A stretch of DNA of 64,000 nt, taken from Bacteroidota bacterium (GTDB lineage Bacteria > Bacteroidota > Bacteroidia > Cytophagales > Cyclobacteriaceae). The translations under genes and the position numbers were made by a program. The notes beneath the pieces were generated by a model, which saw only the letters and a program-made list of their open reading frames with translations, ran no database searches and was not told the DNA's origin. Numbering within the stretch: the first letter of the stretch is position 1; every line of letters begins with the position of its first letter. This document shows, in pieces, positions 46,035 to 55,201 of this stretch. The stretch lies in NCBI GenBank assembly GCA_018266395.1, contig JAFEAM010000002.1, positions 34,689 through 98,688 of the forward strand, in the 5' to 3' direction.

Positions 46035-47426
46035 TCAGAATGTTTCGCCCACGGCAAAGTAAAACCCCTTTGAGCCGTTTTGCCCAAATGCCATATCCAT
46101 GGCGATATTCAGGCGGCCAGACCGGTTGAGGGTGATACGCGCCCCAAAGCCTGCCGCAGGTCGAAGTGCCTCAAAAAGAGGCAGTTTAGGTGAAACAACA
46201 CTGCCGCTAATATCACTTACAGAATTTCGTGATGTAGTGGTAACATTGGCAAAAAGCACGCCTCCAAAAAGGCCATTCTTCGTTACGGGAAAGCGATACT
46301 CACTCTCCAGTGTAACCCATGAAGGACCCCTGAACCGGCCCGCTACGTATCCCCGCCCGATACGGTTCCTCATGTCATAGCCGCTAGCCGGCAAGTCGAG
46401 ATAGGGAATCACCCCTGACGTTATTATTTGTGCAATTCCCCAGAATCCGATCAGATGTCGGGGTATAGTTTTGGACAGAGGAACGTAGTGCCTGATTTCT
46501 GCGTAGAGTTGCTCACTGTCTGCTGCACTGCCAAAGAATTTTGTGTTGGTACGGTATGCAAGCTGCGCATAGGTTCCACTGTAAGGACTCACCACATGGT
46601 CGCGGCTGTCATATAGAATATTAAGACTGGTTCCGACAGTGCTGTAAGCCGTGGGGTCGATTCCATAGTGTGTGGAGTAGTAATAATGACTGGTGATCAC
46701 CGGATTCGGCGAAGTAAGATCCAGATTGAGATCCTGGATGTTGGAGTGGCGATCAAAGTGAAGGCCTATTCCTACGAACAGGCTTTTCGCAATTTCTTTC
46801 AGAGGGGTTATGTGCACGCGAACCTGGCTGAAAGTCATGGGTTGAGCGCCGCTGATGCCTTGCGCCGCAACACCTCCCAGGGTCCAGTCCTCCTGGATGG
46901 GCTGCTGATAGTCGCTGCCCAATCCCCAGGTGCTCTCTGAGAATTTGCTGTAACGGATATCGGTAAGGATTTCCCATGAATTGCCGGGAAGCATCACGGT
47001 TCCCTTTATCGTGGCTATGAATTGTTTCTTCGTGGTAAACAATGCTGAGGCGCTGATGCTGGAGATATTCGTGTCCTCTGGTTTACCTAGAAATATGGCG
47101 CCTGTTCCGGCGAGCCCATAAAACGCACCCAGGCTTGGGTTGGAGCCCACAGCCGGCACGATCATGAACATGAGTTTCCCTTTTTCAGGGGCCGGATTAC
47201 TTACAGCAGAATCGGATTTGCCCCTCATCTCCGAGAAGACTTTGCGAAGATCTGTCATGTCAAAATATCCCGGATTTTTGGACACATCTTCCGCCTGGGC
47301 GAATGCGGTAACGGAAAGTGAAAGAAAATTTCCTAACAGCAGGCAAGCCACAATCAGTTTATAGCTGCCCAAAGAAATTAGATTCAAATTGCCGGCTGCA
47401 CCGTATCGATTATTTTTCGCCCGCAT
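46035..47426 (-). CDS. BamA/TamA-family outer-membrane protein (surface antigen)
   Basis: A 463-residue exported barrel of the bacterial surface antigen (D15/Omp85) type without POTRA domains. The barrel is about residues 75-463. Conserved late motifs are SGYDMRNRIGRGYVAGRFRG (the family R-G-Y/F segment) and LESEYRFPV. The N-terminus has 20 residues before the hydrophobic core, and a terminator lies only 8 nt upstream of the ATG, so a downstream non-ATG start (for example TTG in LISLG) is conceivable. Function is unassigned in this class. Confidence 0.8.
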   Translation of the reverse strand: MRAKNNRYGAAGNLNLISLGSYKLIVACLLLGNFLSLSVTAFAQAEDVSKNPGYFDMTDLRKVFSEMRGKSDSAVSNPAPEKGKLMFMIVPAVGSNPSLGAFYGLAGTGAIFLGKPEDTNISSISASALFTTKKQFIATIKGTVMLPGNSWEILTDIRYSKFSESTWGLGSDYQQPIQEDWTLGGVAAQGISGAQPMTFSQVRVHITPLKEIAKSLFVGIGLHFDRHSNIQDLNLDLTSPNPVITSHYYYSTHYGIDPTAYSTVGTSLNILYDSRDHVVSPYSGTYAQLAYRTNTKFFGSAADSEQLYAEIRHYVPLSKTIPRHLIGFWGIAQIITSGVIPYLDLPASGYDMRNRIGRGYVAGRFRGPSWVTLESEYRFPVTKNGLFGGVLFANVTTTSRNSVSDISGSVVSPKLPLFEALRPAAGFGARITLNRSGRLNIAMDMAFGQNGSKGFYFAVGETF

Positions 47427-47433
47427 AAAAGAA

Positions 47434-47455
47434 AAGACCGGCTTTCACCGGTCTT
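47434..47455 (-). terminator. Rho-independent terminator
   Basis: On the minus strand AAGACCGG-TGAAAG-CCGGTCTT followed by TTCTTTTAT. It ends the transcript of the gene at 47475-47939. Confidence 0.85.
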
Positions 47456-47474
47456 CCTATTTTTGTTTTGTCAG

Positions 47475-47939
47475 TTACTTGACCAGTTGAGAAGGGCTGG
47501 GGGCGCGTTTATAGCCGATGGATTTTGATTTCAAACTCTTGTAGAAAAAGAGACGAATAAGTGATCCATCCTGGAGCTCGACAAGGGCGCTCATACCGTC
47601 AGTTACAACCCTGTCTTCAGGCTTGAGGCGATTATCTGCACCCTGAAAAGCTGCGGTGGCTTTCTTATCAAAAGCTGCCCATGTTCCGTCTGCCTTCTGG
47701 ATCATCAGGTTTCCGGCAAGTGAGCCTGACTTGATATCGACCTTGCCCATGAAACAATCGGAATAATCTCCGTTACGGATGCTGATGATGATGTCATTTG
47801 TACCGTCAGGAACAGGGTTGGCGCCGCGGTCTTTAAAAAGGGAATACCATTCTTTAAAGCAGTTGCCCGCAGGTGCTGTCTGTCCAAAGGCGCTGGAAAC
47901 GATAAAAACCAGAACAATCAGGAAGGTAGCTTTCTTCAT
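47475..47939 (-). CDS. Exported protein of unknown function
   Basis: A 154-residue protein with a signal peptide (VFIVSSAFGQ). The mature part has two Cys (NCFKEWY and YSDCFMG) that could form a disulfide, and strand-rich sequence. The ATG at 47939 is chosen because it directly precedes KKATFLIVLVF; the longer frame adds a hydrophilic stretch. It lies downstream of the two-component genes on the same strand with a 65-nt gap. Confidence 0.65.
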   Translation of the reverse strand: MKKATFLIVLVFIVSSAFGQTAPAGNCFKEWYSLFKDRGANPVPDGTNDIIISIRNGDYSDCFMGKVDIKSGSLAGNLMIQKADGTWAAFDKKATAAFQGADNRLKPEDRVVTDGMSALVELQDGSLIRLFFYKSLKSKSIGYKRAPSPSQLVK

Positions 47940-48004
47940 AATTAGGTGTTTTTGCGAGTTCAATTTAGCAATAATCCCTTTCAAGAGCATCCTTTTTGCT
48001 CATT

Positions 48005-48694
48005 TTAGCCCGCAACAAACCGGTATCCCACACCCTTGATGGTAATGATTTCCACGTCTGCGTCCTCCTTCAGGTACTCCCTAAGGCGGGTGATGTAGAC
48101 GTCAAGGTTGCGCGAATTGAAGAATGAGTCGTCCCCCCACACTTTCAGAAGAATATCCTTCCGCTGTACAACCGTATTTTTCTGGTCAGCCAATAGACTA
48201 AGAAGTACCGCCTCACGGTGGGACAACTTCCGGACCTGATCTCCATTTTTCAGCTCATACCGGTTGGGATAAAATGTGTATTTCCCCAAGGCAATGCCTT
48301 CAACATTCTTTCCAGTAGTTTCCTTTCGGGTTATGCTGAGGAGGTTGTTGATTCTTACGATGAGCTCCTCCATGCTGAATGGCTTCCGCAGATAATCATT
48401 GCCGCCGGATTCAAATCCTTTTACAACATCTTCCGTTTGTGTTTTGGCGGTCACAAATATGATGGGAAGGGCAGGAGCCTTGGCCCGTAGTTCCGTAGCG
48501 ATGGCATACCCGTCACGCTGGGGCAACATGATGTCCAACACGCAAATGTCCGGCTTCCATTCATCGAAAACAGGCACGGCCTCGGCCCCGTTGTCCACCA
48601 TCCTCACAACAAAGTTTCTCCTCTCCAGTGTCTCCTTGACAATTCGCCCCAGGAACGGTTCGTCTTCCACATACAGAATTCTCACGCCAGACAT
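48005..48694 (-). CDS. OmpR-family response regulator
   Basis: A 229-residue regulator. The receiver domain has the acidic pair in YVEDE, phosphoacceptor Asp54 (CVLDIMLP) and the Lys in YLRKPF; the C-terminal winged helix has the DVYITRLREYLK recognition region. The ATG at 48694 starts 1 nt after the sensor kinase stop (TGACATG), so the two proteins are made together. Likely target: the divergent GLPGLI/TonB pair, whose upstream DNA has phased TTAAC repeats. Confidence 0.92.
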   Translation of the reverse strand: MSGVRILYVEDEPFLGRIVKETLERRNFVVRMVDNGAEAVPVFDEWKPDICVLDIMLPQRDGYAIATELRAKAPALPIIFVTAKTQTEDVVKGFESGGNDYLRKPFSMEELIVRINNLLSITRKETTGKNVEGIALGKYTFYPNRYELKNGDQVRKLSHREAVLLSLLADQKNTVVQRKDILLKVWGDDSFFNSRNLDVYITRLREYLKEDADVEIITIKGVGYRFVAG

Positions 48695-48695
48695 G

Positions 48696-50099
48696 TCAGG
48701 ATTTTTTCGGCAATTGAATAATGAACTGACTACCCCTACCTGGCTCACTATCCACTTTGATCGAGCCGCCATGAGCTTTTATCACGCTGTCTGCATAACT
48801 GAGCCCAAGTCCATGCCCTTTCACATTATGAACATCGCCCGTTGGCATCCGGAAGAACTTTTCGAATATCTTCTTATGAAACTCCTTTGAGATGCCAATC
48901 CCCTTGTCGGAAACAGATAATTCCAGGTGATCGTCGTTGTCCTTTAATAGTATGGTTACGTCGGGAGCACCCGGACTGTACTTGAGGGCATTATCCAGGA
49001 GATTGAAGATCACACTGGTCAGGTGGATCAGACTTCCCTGCACGGTAAAGTCGTTGCCGGTCGTTTCAAATGAAACCTTGGCTTTCCGTTTGGTGGTGAC
49101 CAGTTTCATCGAGTTGAGAACATGGGCTATGACCTCATTCATCCGAACGGTCTCAACGTTATTTTTGATGCCGTGCTCGTCCAGGATGGCGCTCGTCAAC
49201 ACTTTGTCGGTAAGAAGGGTAAGCCGTCCAAGTTCCTGACGCGCCATGTCGATGTATTCGGACGATACGTTTTCATCCATTCCCTTGAACTCTTTTAATG
49301 CCTCAAGAGCGACACTCACGGTTGCAATAGGCGTCTTGAGTTCATGGGTCACATTGCTGATGAAATCATTCTTCAAGGTCATCAGCCTCTGTTGTGCCTT
49401 CATACTTTGATACAGCAGGAGGAACGACATCACCGTCAGGGCGGTCAGGAATACCGAGAAGAGAATCTGAGGAGCGATCTTCCTCAGAATGGGAAGGGAT
49501 ACGTTGTCGAAGGTGGCCACATAGGAATTGGCAGGCATGACCGGGACCCATTCTGTGCGGATGTCGAAATGGAAATCTTCCGGTGGTGGCATTTTCTTCC
49601 CCGCCAAATGAATGATCCTGAAGGGTAAATCAATCCCGGCATCGCTGAGGGCTTTTTTGTATCGGGACTGGATGTCGGACCTCTTCAGCGAGTCGCCCTT
49701 CATCCGGATGACAAAAGCTTTTCCTTTCCCTGGCTCGCTGAAATTATTGACCAGTGGCCGGAAGAACACCGGCTTAAGTGAATCCATACGACCGTCAGAG
49801 GTGATAAATATCTGTATGTTATCAGATGACGGTGGCAATTTTCCTTCCTTCCCCACCACACGCCTGTGTACAATTTTAAAACTGTCCATCATGAGTTTCC
49901 GGGCAGTCACTGCTTGTGTTCCGCTGTCCGCGCCTTCCACAGGCCTGATGTTCTGCCGGATCAGGGAGTCCTGCATTTCCAGAAGCGTGGAGCGGTAAAT
50001 GAAATTGGTCTCTCTTTTCAATAACATCAATTCATCCCTCATCGCGCTCCTGAGCCAAAATCCCTCCAGCACCATCAGCAGGGCAACGGTGGTGATCAT
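48696..50099 (-). CDS. Sensor histidine kinase
   Basis: A 467-residue membrane kinase: helix 1 at the extreme N-terminus, a periplasmic sensor of about 185 residues, helix 2 at about 209-230, H-box with His252 (NVTHELKTP), and an HATPase domain with N, G1 (DKGIGIS) and G2 (GHGLGLSY) boxes. The frame is open 14 codons upstream of the ATG and encodes ILKKRNTIILTL, which would give a typical positively charged N-terminus but only from a CTG or ATC start. The stimulus is unknown. Confidence 0.92.
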   Translation of the reverse strand: MITTVALLMVLEGFWLRSAMRDELMLLKRETNFIYRSTLLEMQDSLIRQNIRPVEGADSGTQAVTARKLMMDSFKIVHRRVVGKEGKLPPSSDNIQIFITSDGRMDSLKPVFFRPLVNNFSEPGKGKAFVIRMKGDSLKRSDIQSRYKKALSDAGIDLPFRIIHLAGKKMPPPEDFHFDIRTEWVPVMPANSYVATFDNVSLPILRKIAPQILFSVFLTALTVMSFLLLYQSMKAQQRLMTLKNDFISNVTHELKTPIATVSVALEALKEFKGMDENVSSEYIDMARQELGRLTLLTDKVLTSAILDEHGIKNNVETVRMNEVIAHVLNSMKLVTTKRKAKVSFETTGNDFTVQGSLIHLTSVIFNLLDNALKYSPGAPDVTILLKDNDDHLELSVSDKGIGISKEFHKKIFEKFFRMPTGDVHNVKGHGLGLSYADSVIKAHGGSIKVDSEPGRGSQFIIQLPKKS

Positions 50100-50197
50100 C
50101 AGGGTAAGGATTATGGTATTGCGCTTCTTCAGGATGCTTCTTTAAGTCGTTCAGGTTCGACAAAACTAACGGCTTTTACTTCGCAGCCGTTCAGGCT

Positions 50198-50263
50198 TTA
50201 ACATTAATTAACCTTTCATACAGCCCAATTAACCAGGCAGCGTATCAATCGGCCGTAGATTTA
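50198..50263 (+). promoter_or_regulatory. Candidate response-regulator sites and promoter of the GLPGLI gene
   Basis: TTAAC occurs at 50198, 50208 and 50229, spaced 10 and 21 nt, so all face the same side of the helix, as expected for an OmpR-family activator. TAGATTTA (50256-50263) is a near-consensus -7 box with no -33 TTG at 19 nt, which fits an activator-dependent promoter. Confidence 0.45.
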
Positions 50264-50297
50264 CACTGGAATGATAAACATGATAATCAACAGACAT

Positions 50298-51056
50298 ATG
50301 AAACGCATTTTAATGATCATCGGCATATTGGTTTCGGTGGCCGCCGCCCGTGTAGTATGGGGTCAGAATACAGACGGCGTCATTAACTACGAAATGAAAG
50401 TGAACCTGCATCGCAGAATTCCTGCGGACCGTGAGTCCATGAAAGCCATGGTACCTGAATACCGCTCCACCAAACACCAGTTGTTTTTCAACGCCAATGA
50501 ATCGATTTACAAGCCAGTGATTGAAGACGACGAAGAAGAGGCGTTCAACGGTACTGTCGGTGGCGGCGGAAATGTCCAGATCAGAATGCGCAACCCGAAT
50601 GAGGAATTTTACACCAAGCCTTCTGAAATCACGGGATTGATCAAGCGCGAATTCTTCGGCAAGGATTACCTCATTCAGGATACGCTTAAGATCCGTCCCT
50701 GGAAATTCGGAACTGAGACCAAAGACATCCAGGGATACACCTGCAAGCAGGCCTATTATACAGATGAATCCCAGCCGGATCGCAAAATGGAAGTCACGGC
50801 ATGGTACACAGACCAGCTGCGGGCAAACCTGGGCCCGGAACGCTATGGTTCACTTCCCGGCGCAGTATTGGCCGTCGACATAAATAATGGTGAGCGGGTA
50901 ATCGTAGCCCGCAGCATTGAATTCAGACCGCTGAAGAAAAACGAAATGAAAGTGCCCTCCTCAGGACAAAAAGTGTCGGAGAAGGAATTCCGCAAAATTG
51001 TGGATGAACAGATGAAGCAGATGGGCGGCCGTGGAGGAATGATCATCCGCAACTGA
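50298..51056 (+). CDS. GLPGLI family protein
   Basis: A 252-residue exported protein (signal ending RVVWGQ). The family motif occurs here as GSLPGAVLAVDIN, after the conserved KDIQGYTCKQAYY and EVTAWYTDQL blocks. GLPGLI proteins are Bacteroidota-specific, of unknown function, and usually paired with a TonB-type outer-membrane protein, as here after 31 nt. Start ATG 50298 precedes KRILMIIGILV; earlier in-frame ATGs from 50271 are less likely. Its C-terminus GGRGGMIIRN resembles that of the next protein. Confidence 0.85.
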   Translation: MKRILMIIGILVSVAAARVVWGQNTDGVINYEMKVNLHRRIPADRESMKAMVPEYRSTKHQLFFNANESIYKPVIEDDEEEAFNGTVGGGGNVQIRMRNPNEEFYTKPSEITGLIKREFFGKDYLIQDTLKIRPWKFGTETKDIQGYTCKQAYYTDESQPDRKMEVTAWYTDQLRANLGPERYGSLPGAVLAVDINNGERVIVARSIEFRPLKKNEMKVPSSGQKVSEKEFRKIVDEQMKQMGGRGGMIIRN

Positions 51057-51087
51057 CCCAATTTCAGTTCAAAGTTTCCTGGATTCA

Positions 51088-53901
51088 ATGAACAACTTAT
51101 TGAAAGCGTTCCTTATTGCAGGATTGCTTGCCATCAGCGTCAGTGCTGCTGCGCAGAAATCAGCCATACGGGGCACAGTGACCGACACGCTTGCTGCTCC
51201 CATGCCCTCATCGACAGTAATGTTGTTGAGCCAAAAAGACTCGTCACTGGTGAATTTTGGTGTGACGGATGCCAAAGGCTTCTTTGAGATCAAAAATGTG
51301 GCAAAGGGCAATTACCGGCTCAAGGTGACTTTTGTGGGGTATGCCCCGGCAGATCGATTGATTTCTACGGCGCAATTTGACGGCCCGGTTGTTGATGCCG
51401 GCAAGTTTGTGCTTCGCCCGGAGAACAGCCAGCTGGACGCCGTTGTGGTGCAGGGTGAGAAAGTTCCGGTTACCGTGAAACGGGACACCATTGAATATAA
51501 CGCCACGGCTTTCAAGACCAGGCCGAATGCCAACGTGGAAGATCTGATCAAAAAGATGCCGGGGATGGAAGTCCAAACCGATGGAACCATCAAGGCCCAA
51601 GGAGAGGAAGTGACAAGGGTGATGGTGGATGGCAGGGAATTTTTCGGCAGGGATCCCAAGCTTGCCACCCGCAACCTTCCGGCCGACGCGGTGGAGAAAG
51701 TGCAGGTGTACGACAAGAAGTCGGATCAGGCGGTTTTCACGGGTATCGATGATGGTCAGCGTGAGAAGACCATCAACCTGGCGCTGAAGGAGGAAAAGAG
51801 AAAGGGTGCTTTTGGAAATGCAATGGCCGGAGCGGGTACCACGGATCGCTTTCAGGCCAAAGCCAGCATCAACAAGTTTGCCAAGGGAAAGCAGTTGTCA
51901 TTCCTGGGAATGGGCAACAATGTAAACGAGCAGGGCTTCTCCATGGATGACTACATGAACTACTCCGGAGGCTCTCAACAAATGATGGGAGGCGGAGGAG
52001 GAGGTGTAAGGATACAACTGGATGGCAACAACCAGAACGGCGTGCCCCTCAATTTTGGCGGCAGACAAAACGGAATTCTGACGAGCTACGCAGGAGGGAT
52101 AAACACCAATCAGGACATAGGTAACAACACTAAACTGGGCGGGAGTTATTTCTACAACCGGCTGGATCAGAATGTCAACAAAAACCTGGATCGCATCAAT
52201 TATCTGCCTGCCGGGAATTACTATTTCAATCAGGTGAGTCGTCAATATAGCCTGAGCGATAATCACCGGGTTAACATGACACTCGATCACCGAATAGACT
52301 CTGCAAATTCCCTGAAGTTTACAGCAAGCGGCACATACACCACCACCAATCAGAATCTGCAAAGCATCAGCAAGACCACAACAGCAAATGGTCTTTTGCA
52401 GAACGACGGATTTCGCAACACAACCAGCAATGGGTCCAGCGGCAACTTCAATTCCACATTGCTGTGGCGCCATCGCTTTGCAAAGAAAGGCAGGACCTTC
52501 TCAGCTTTGCTTTCGGGAACCATCAGTCAGTCCAATACCGATGGCACGTTGCAATCGGTGAACCAGTATTACACCACGTCGGTTGAAAAGCAGGACATCG
52601 CCCAGACAAACAATCAGAAATCGGATAACCAGACATATGGCATCCAGGCTGCGTACACGGAGCCGCTTGGCAACCGCCAGTATCTGGAGCTCAATTATGC
52701 GATTCGCACAAACAGGAACCAGGTAGATAAGATGGTATACGACATGGTGAGTGGCGCTCCGGTGATGAACATGCAGTTGAGTAATTCATACCATAGCAAT
52801 TATCTGTATAGCCGCCCCGGTGTGAACTTTCGCATGAACCGTCAGAAATTCAATTTCACGGTCGGCGCAAACTACCAGCGCACCGACCTGAAGGGAACGC
52901 TGGTGTTGCGCGACACCACCATCAACCGGGTGTTTGAAAATATCCTGCCGGTGGCCAGGTTCTACTACGACTTCTCCAACTTCAAGCACCTGCGATTTGA
53001 TTATGAGACTTCCATGCAGGAACCCACTATTCAGCAACTGCAACCCGTGGTCGATAACAGTGATCCGCTTAATCTGTCGGTTGGCAATCCGAGCCTGAAG
53101 CCGTCGTATGCCCACAGTGTCCGGCTCAACTATACGCAGTTTGATCCCGGAAAAGGAGTGGGGCTCTTCGCTTTTGTCAATGCAAACTATACTACCAATG
53201 CCATTACCTACTCTCAGACGGTGAACGCGAAGCTCGTCCGTACTACGGTGCCGGTTAATGTGAAATACGGCATGCAGTTGTCGGGGAATTTCAATTTTGT
53301 TTTCCCGGTTCATAAGGGTGGGCGTTTCAGTCTGGGCCCCAATGTTTCCTATACGGAATCGATCAACCTGCTGAACCTTCAGGAAAACCTGGCCAGGCAG
53401 CAGAATACCGGAGGAACTGCGCGGTATGACTACAACCTGAGCGACATCCTGAATTTTGGTATGAGTACAAACCAGTCCTATTCCCACACGGAGTACAGTT
53501 TCAACACTGCTCAAAACCAGACTTACCTGAACTCCACGTATTCAGCAGAGGCGAACGTTACTTTCCTGAAAAGGAATTTCAACTTCAGTTCGTCGTTTGA
53601 TTTCTACAGGTATCACAGCCAGACCACCGGCTTCGACCAGACCATACCGATCTTGAACCTGTCCTTGTCGCGGTTTGTGTTGAAGAACAAGGTGGGGGAA
53701 GTGAAGCTTGCTGTAGTCAATGCACTGGACAAGAGCCTGAGCGTGACACAGTCAGCGACGGCGAATTACCTTCAGCAGGAGACCACTAATAACCTCGGCA
53801 GATATTATATGGTGAGTTTCACCTACGTCCTAAATAAGCAACTCAACCCGATGGGGGGCGGACCCGGCCGGGGCGGTATGAGGATGATGATCCGGAATTG
53901 A
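51088..53901 (+). CDS. TonB-receptor-like outer-membrane protein
   Basis: A 937-residue exported protein with a carboxypeptidase-regulatory-like beta-sandwich (about residues 24-105: RGTVTDTLAAPMPSSTV), a plug-like domain (DLIKKMPGMEVQTDGTIKAQ, VMVDGREFFGRDPKLAT) and a large barrel (OMP_b-brl_3 type). It follows the GLPGLI gene. A Gly/Met-rich insert (SGGSQQMMGGGGGG) occurs near residue 300, and the protein ends GRGGMRMMIRN. Possibly a metal or peptide receptor or exporter; substrate unknown. Confidence 0.85.
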   Translation: MNNLLKAFLIAGLLAISVSAAAQKSAIRGTVTDTLAAPMPSSTVMLLSQKDSSLVNFGVTDAKGFFEIKNVAKGNYRLKVTFVGYAPADRLISTAQFDGPVVDAGKFVLRPENSQLDAVVVQGEKVPVTVKRDTIEYNATAFKTRPNANVEDLIKKMPGMEVQTDGTIKAQGEEVTRVMVDGREFFGRDPKLATRNLPADAVEKVQVYDKKSDQAVFTGIDDGQREKTINLALKEEKRKGAFGNAMAGAGTTDRFQAKASINKFAKGKQLSFLGMGNNVNEQGFSMDDYMNYSGGSQQMMGGGGGGVRIQLDGNNQNGVPLNFGGRQNGILTSYAGGINTNQDIGNNTKLGGSYFYNRLDQNVNKNLDRINYLPAGNYYFNQVSRQYSLSDNHRVNMTLDHRIDSANSLKFTASGTYTTTNQNLQSISKTTTANGLLQNDGFRNTTSNGSSGNFNSTLLWRHRFAKKGRTFSALLSGTISQSNTDGTLQSVNQYYTTSVEKQDIAQTNNQKSDNQTYGIQAAYTEPLGNRQYLELNYAIRTNRNQVDKMVYDMVSGAPVMNMQLSNSYHSNYLYSRPGVNFRMNRQKFNFTVGANYQRTDLKGTLVLRDTTINRVFENILPVARFYYDFSNFKHLRFDYETSMQEPTIQQLQPVVDNSDPLNLSVGNPSLKPSYAHSVRLNYTQFDPGKGVGLFAFVNANYTTNAITYSQTVNAKLVRTTVPVNVKYGMQLSGNFNFVFPVHKGGRFSLGPNVSYTESINLLNLQENLARQQNTGGTARYDYNLSDILNFGMSTNQSYSHTEYSFNTAQNQTYLNSTYSAEANVTFLKRNFNFSSSFDFYRYHSQTTGFDQTIPILNLSLSRFVLKNKVGEVKLAVVNALDKSLSVTQSATANYLQQETTNNLGRYYMVSFTYVLNKQLNPMGGGPGRGGMRMMIRN

Positions 53902-53926
53902 GGGCGGAGAACTCATGACAGGCGCA

Positions 53927-53934
53927 TATATTTG
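53927..53934 (+). promoter_or_regulatory. -7 promoter box at a leaderless start
   Basis: TATATTTG, then GGC and the ATG at 53938. The arrangement is the same as before the YdeI-family gene (TATATTTG-GGT-ATG). Confidence 0.5.
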
Positions 53935-53937
53935 GGC

Positions 53938-54924
53938 ATGCGCTTGTTGTTTTTCCTGTTTGTCCTGGTCATGAGTGATGCGGCCGCACAGATTCATTAT
54001 CCCAAATTTGACGTTGCCGGGCATCGCGGCTGCCGCGGGCTGAGGCCGGAAAACTCCATTCCCGCATTTCTTCTCGCGCTGGACTCAGGGGTTACGACCC
54101 TTGAGATGGACGTGGTCGTAACCAAAGACCGTCAAATCATTTTGTCCCATGAGCCCTGGATGTCGCCGGAGATTTGCCTCGATCCATCCGGACAGGCGCT
54201 GACCAAAAAAGATGAGAAGAAGTACAACATCTACGGGATGACCTATGATGAAGTAAAATCCTGGGACTGTGGCTCAAAGGGATCGGAGCGTTTCCCACAG
54301 CAGGTGAAGATGAAAGTCTCCAAGCCGCTATTGCGGGATGTGGTGATGGCGGTGGAAGATCATATTAAAAATAAGTCCAGATATGAGGTAGATTATAGCA
54401 TCGAGATTAAAAGCTCTCCGGACGGGGACGGCAAATTTCATCCCAAGCCGGAGGAGTATTCTGATCTCGTCTATCAGTTGCTGAATGATTACCTGCCCTG
54501 GGAGCGCGTAGTCATTCAGTCATTTGATTTCAGGGTATTACGGTACTGGCATGAGAAGTACCCGGATGTCCGTCTGTCGGCATTGGTTGAAAACTTCAAG
54601 ACTGTGGACCAGAATCTGCAGGATCTAGGTTTTACGCCGGCCATTTACAGTCCCATGTATAAGCTCATCACCCGCGACGATGTAAAGCACATCCATGAGA
54701 TTACGGTCCCTCTGTCACCGGCACAGAAGAAGGCAAAGAATGGAAATGGAAACGGCAAGTCGAAAAAGGTGAACAACCGCCTGCGTGTAATTCCGTGGAC
54801 CGTCAACGATGAAAAGGAAATGGTTGCCCTGAAGGGAATGGGAGTGGACGGTTTTATCACCGATTACCCCGATCGTGCCAGGAAATACAAAATGACCCTG
54901 ATGATCGTGCCGGCTCAGAAATAG
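53938..54924 (+). CDS. Glycerophosphodiester phosphodiesterase family protein
   Basis: A 328-residue exported enzyme (signal ending SDAAAQ). The GDPD signature is visible as AGHRGCRGLRPENSIPAF with catalytic His/Arg and Glu, then LEMDVVVTKDRQIILSHEP with Glu, Asp and His of the metal site, and the late VIPWTVNDEKEM block. It hydrolyses glycerophosphodiesters to glycerol 3-phosphate and an alcohol, probably in the periplasm. Confidence 0.92.
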   Translation: MRLLFFLFVLVMSDAAAQIHYPKFDVAGHRGCRGLRPENSIPAFLLALDSGVTTLEMDVVVTKDRQIILSHEPWMSPEICLDPSGQALTKKDEKKYNIYGMTYDEVKSWDCGSKGSERFPQQVKMKVSKPLLRDVVMAVEDHIKNKSRYEVDYSIEIKSSPDGDGKFHPKPEEYSDLVYQLLNDYLPWERVVIQSFDFRVLRYWHEKYPDVRLSALVENFKTVDQNLQDLGFTPAIYSPMYKLITRDDVKHIHEITVPLSPAQKKAKNGNGNGKSKKVNNRLRVIPWTVNDEKEMVALKGMGVDGFITDYPDRARKYKMTLMIVPAQK

Positions 54925-54989
54925 ATGGGTAGCAGATGACCTGTCTTTTACGCATGGTGTTATCTTGATTAAGTATTTGACTGAGGCAA

Positions 54990-55162
54990 GTCGAAATTGT
55001 CGCGTGCGCTTACCGAGCTTAAGGTGCGGTGGACGTGCACGAACGGCGCGGCGCAAACCGAGGCATGTGTGGTGGCAAGGCGGCTAGCAGCGGGGAGGTG
55101 CGCAGCGTTCGTGCTGCCTTTTCTTTTGGTTACTTTTCTTTGGGCAAGCAAAGAAAAGTGAC
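54990..55162. repeat. GC-rich structured element with a terminal hairpin
   Basis: GCACGAACG (55037-55045) pairs with CGTTCGTGC (55106-55114), with inner GCGCA/TGCGC pairing, around a GC-rich core. Immediately after is a 14-bp hairpin GTTACTTTTCTTTG-GGCAAG-CAAAGAAAAGTGAC (55129-55162) with one wobble pair. Composition differs from neighbours and no convincing gene is present. It looks like a dispersed structured repeat, but copy number cannot be judged from one window. Confidence 0.55.
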
Positions 55163-55201
55163 AAACATCAAAGATATGATGAAGTCGACCAGAGACTTGT
55201 A

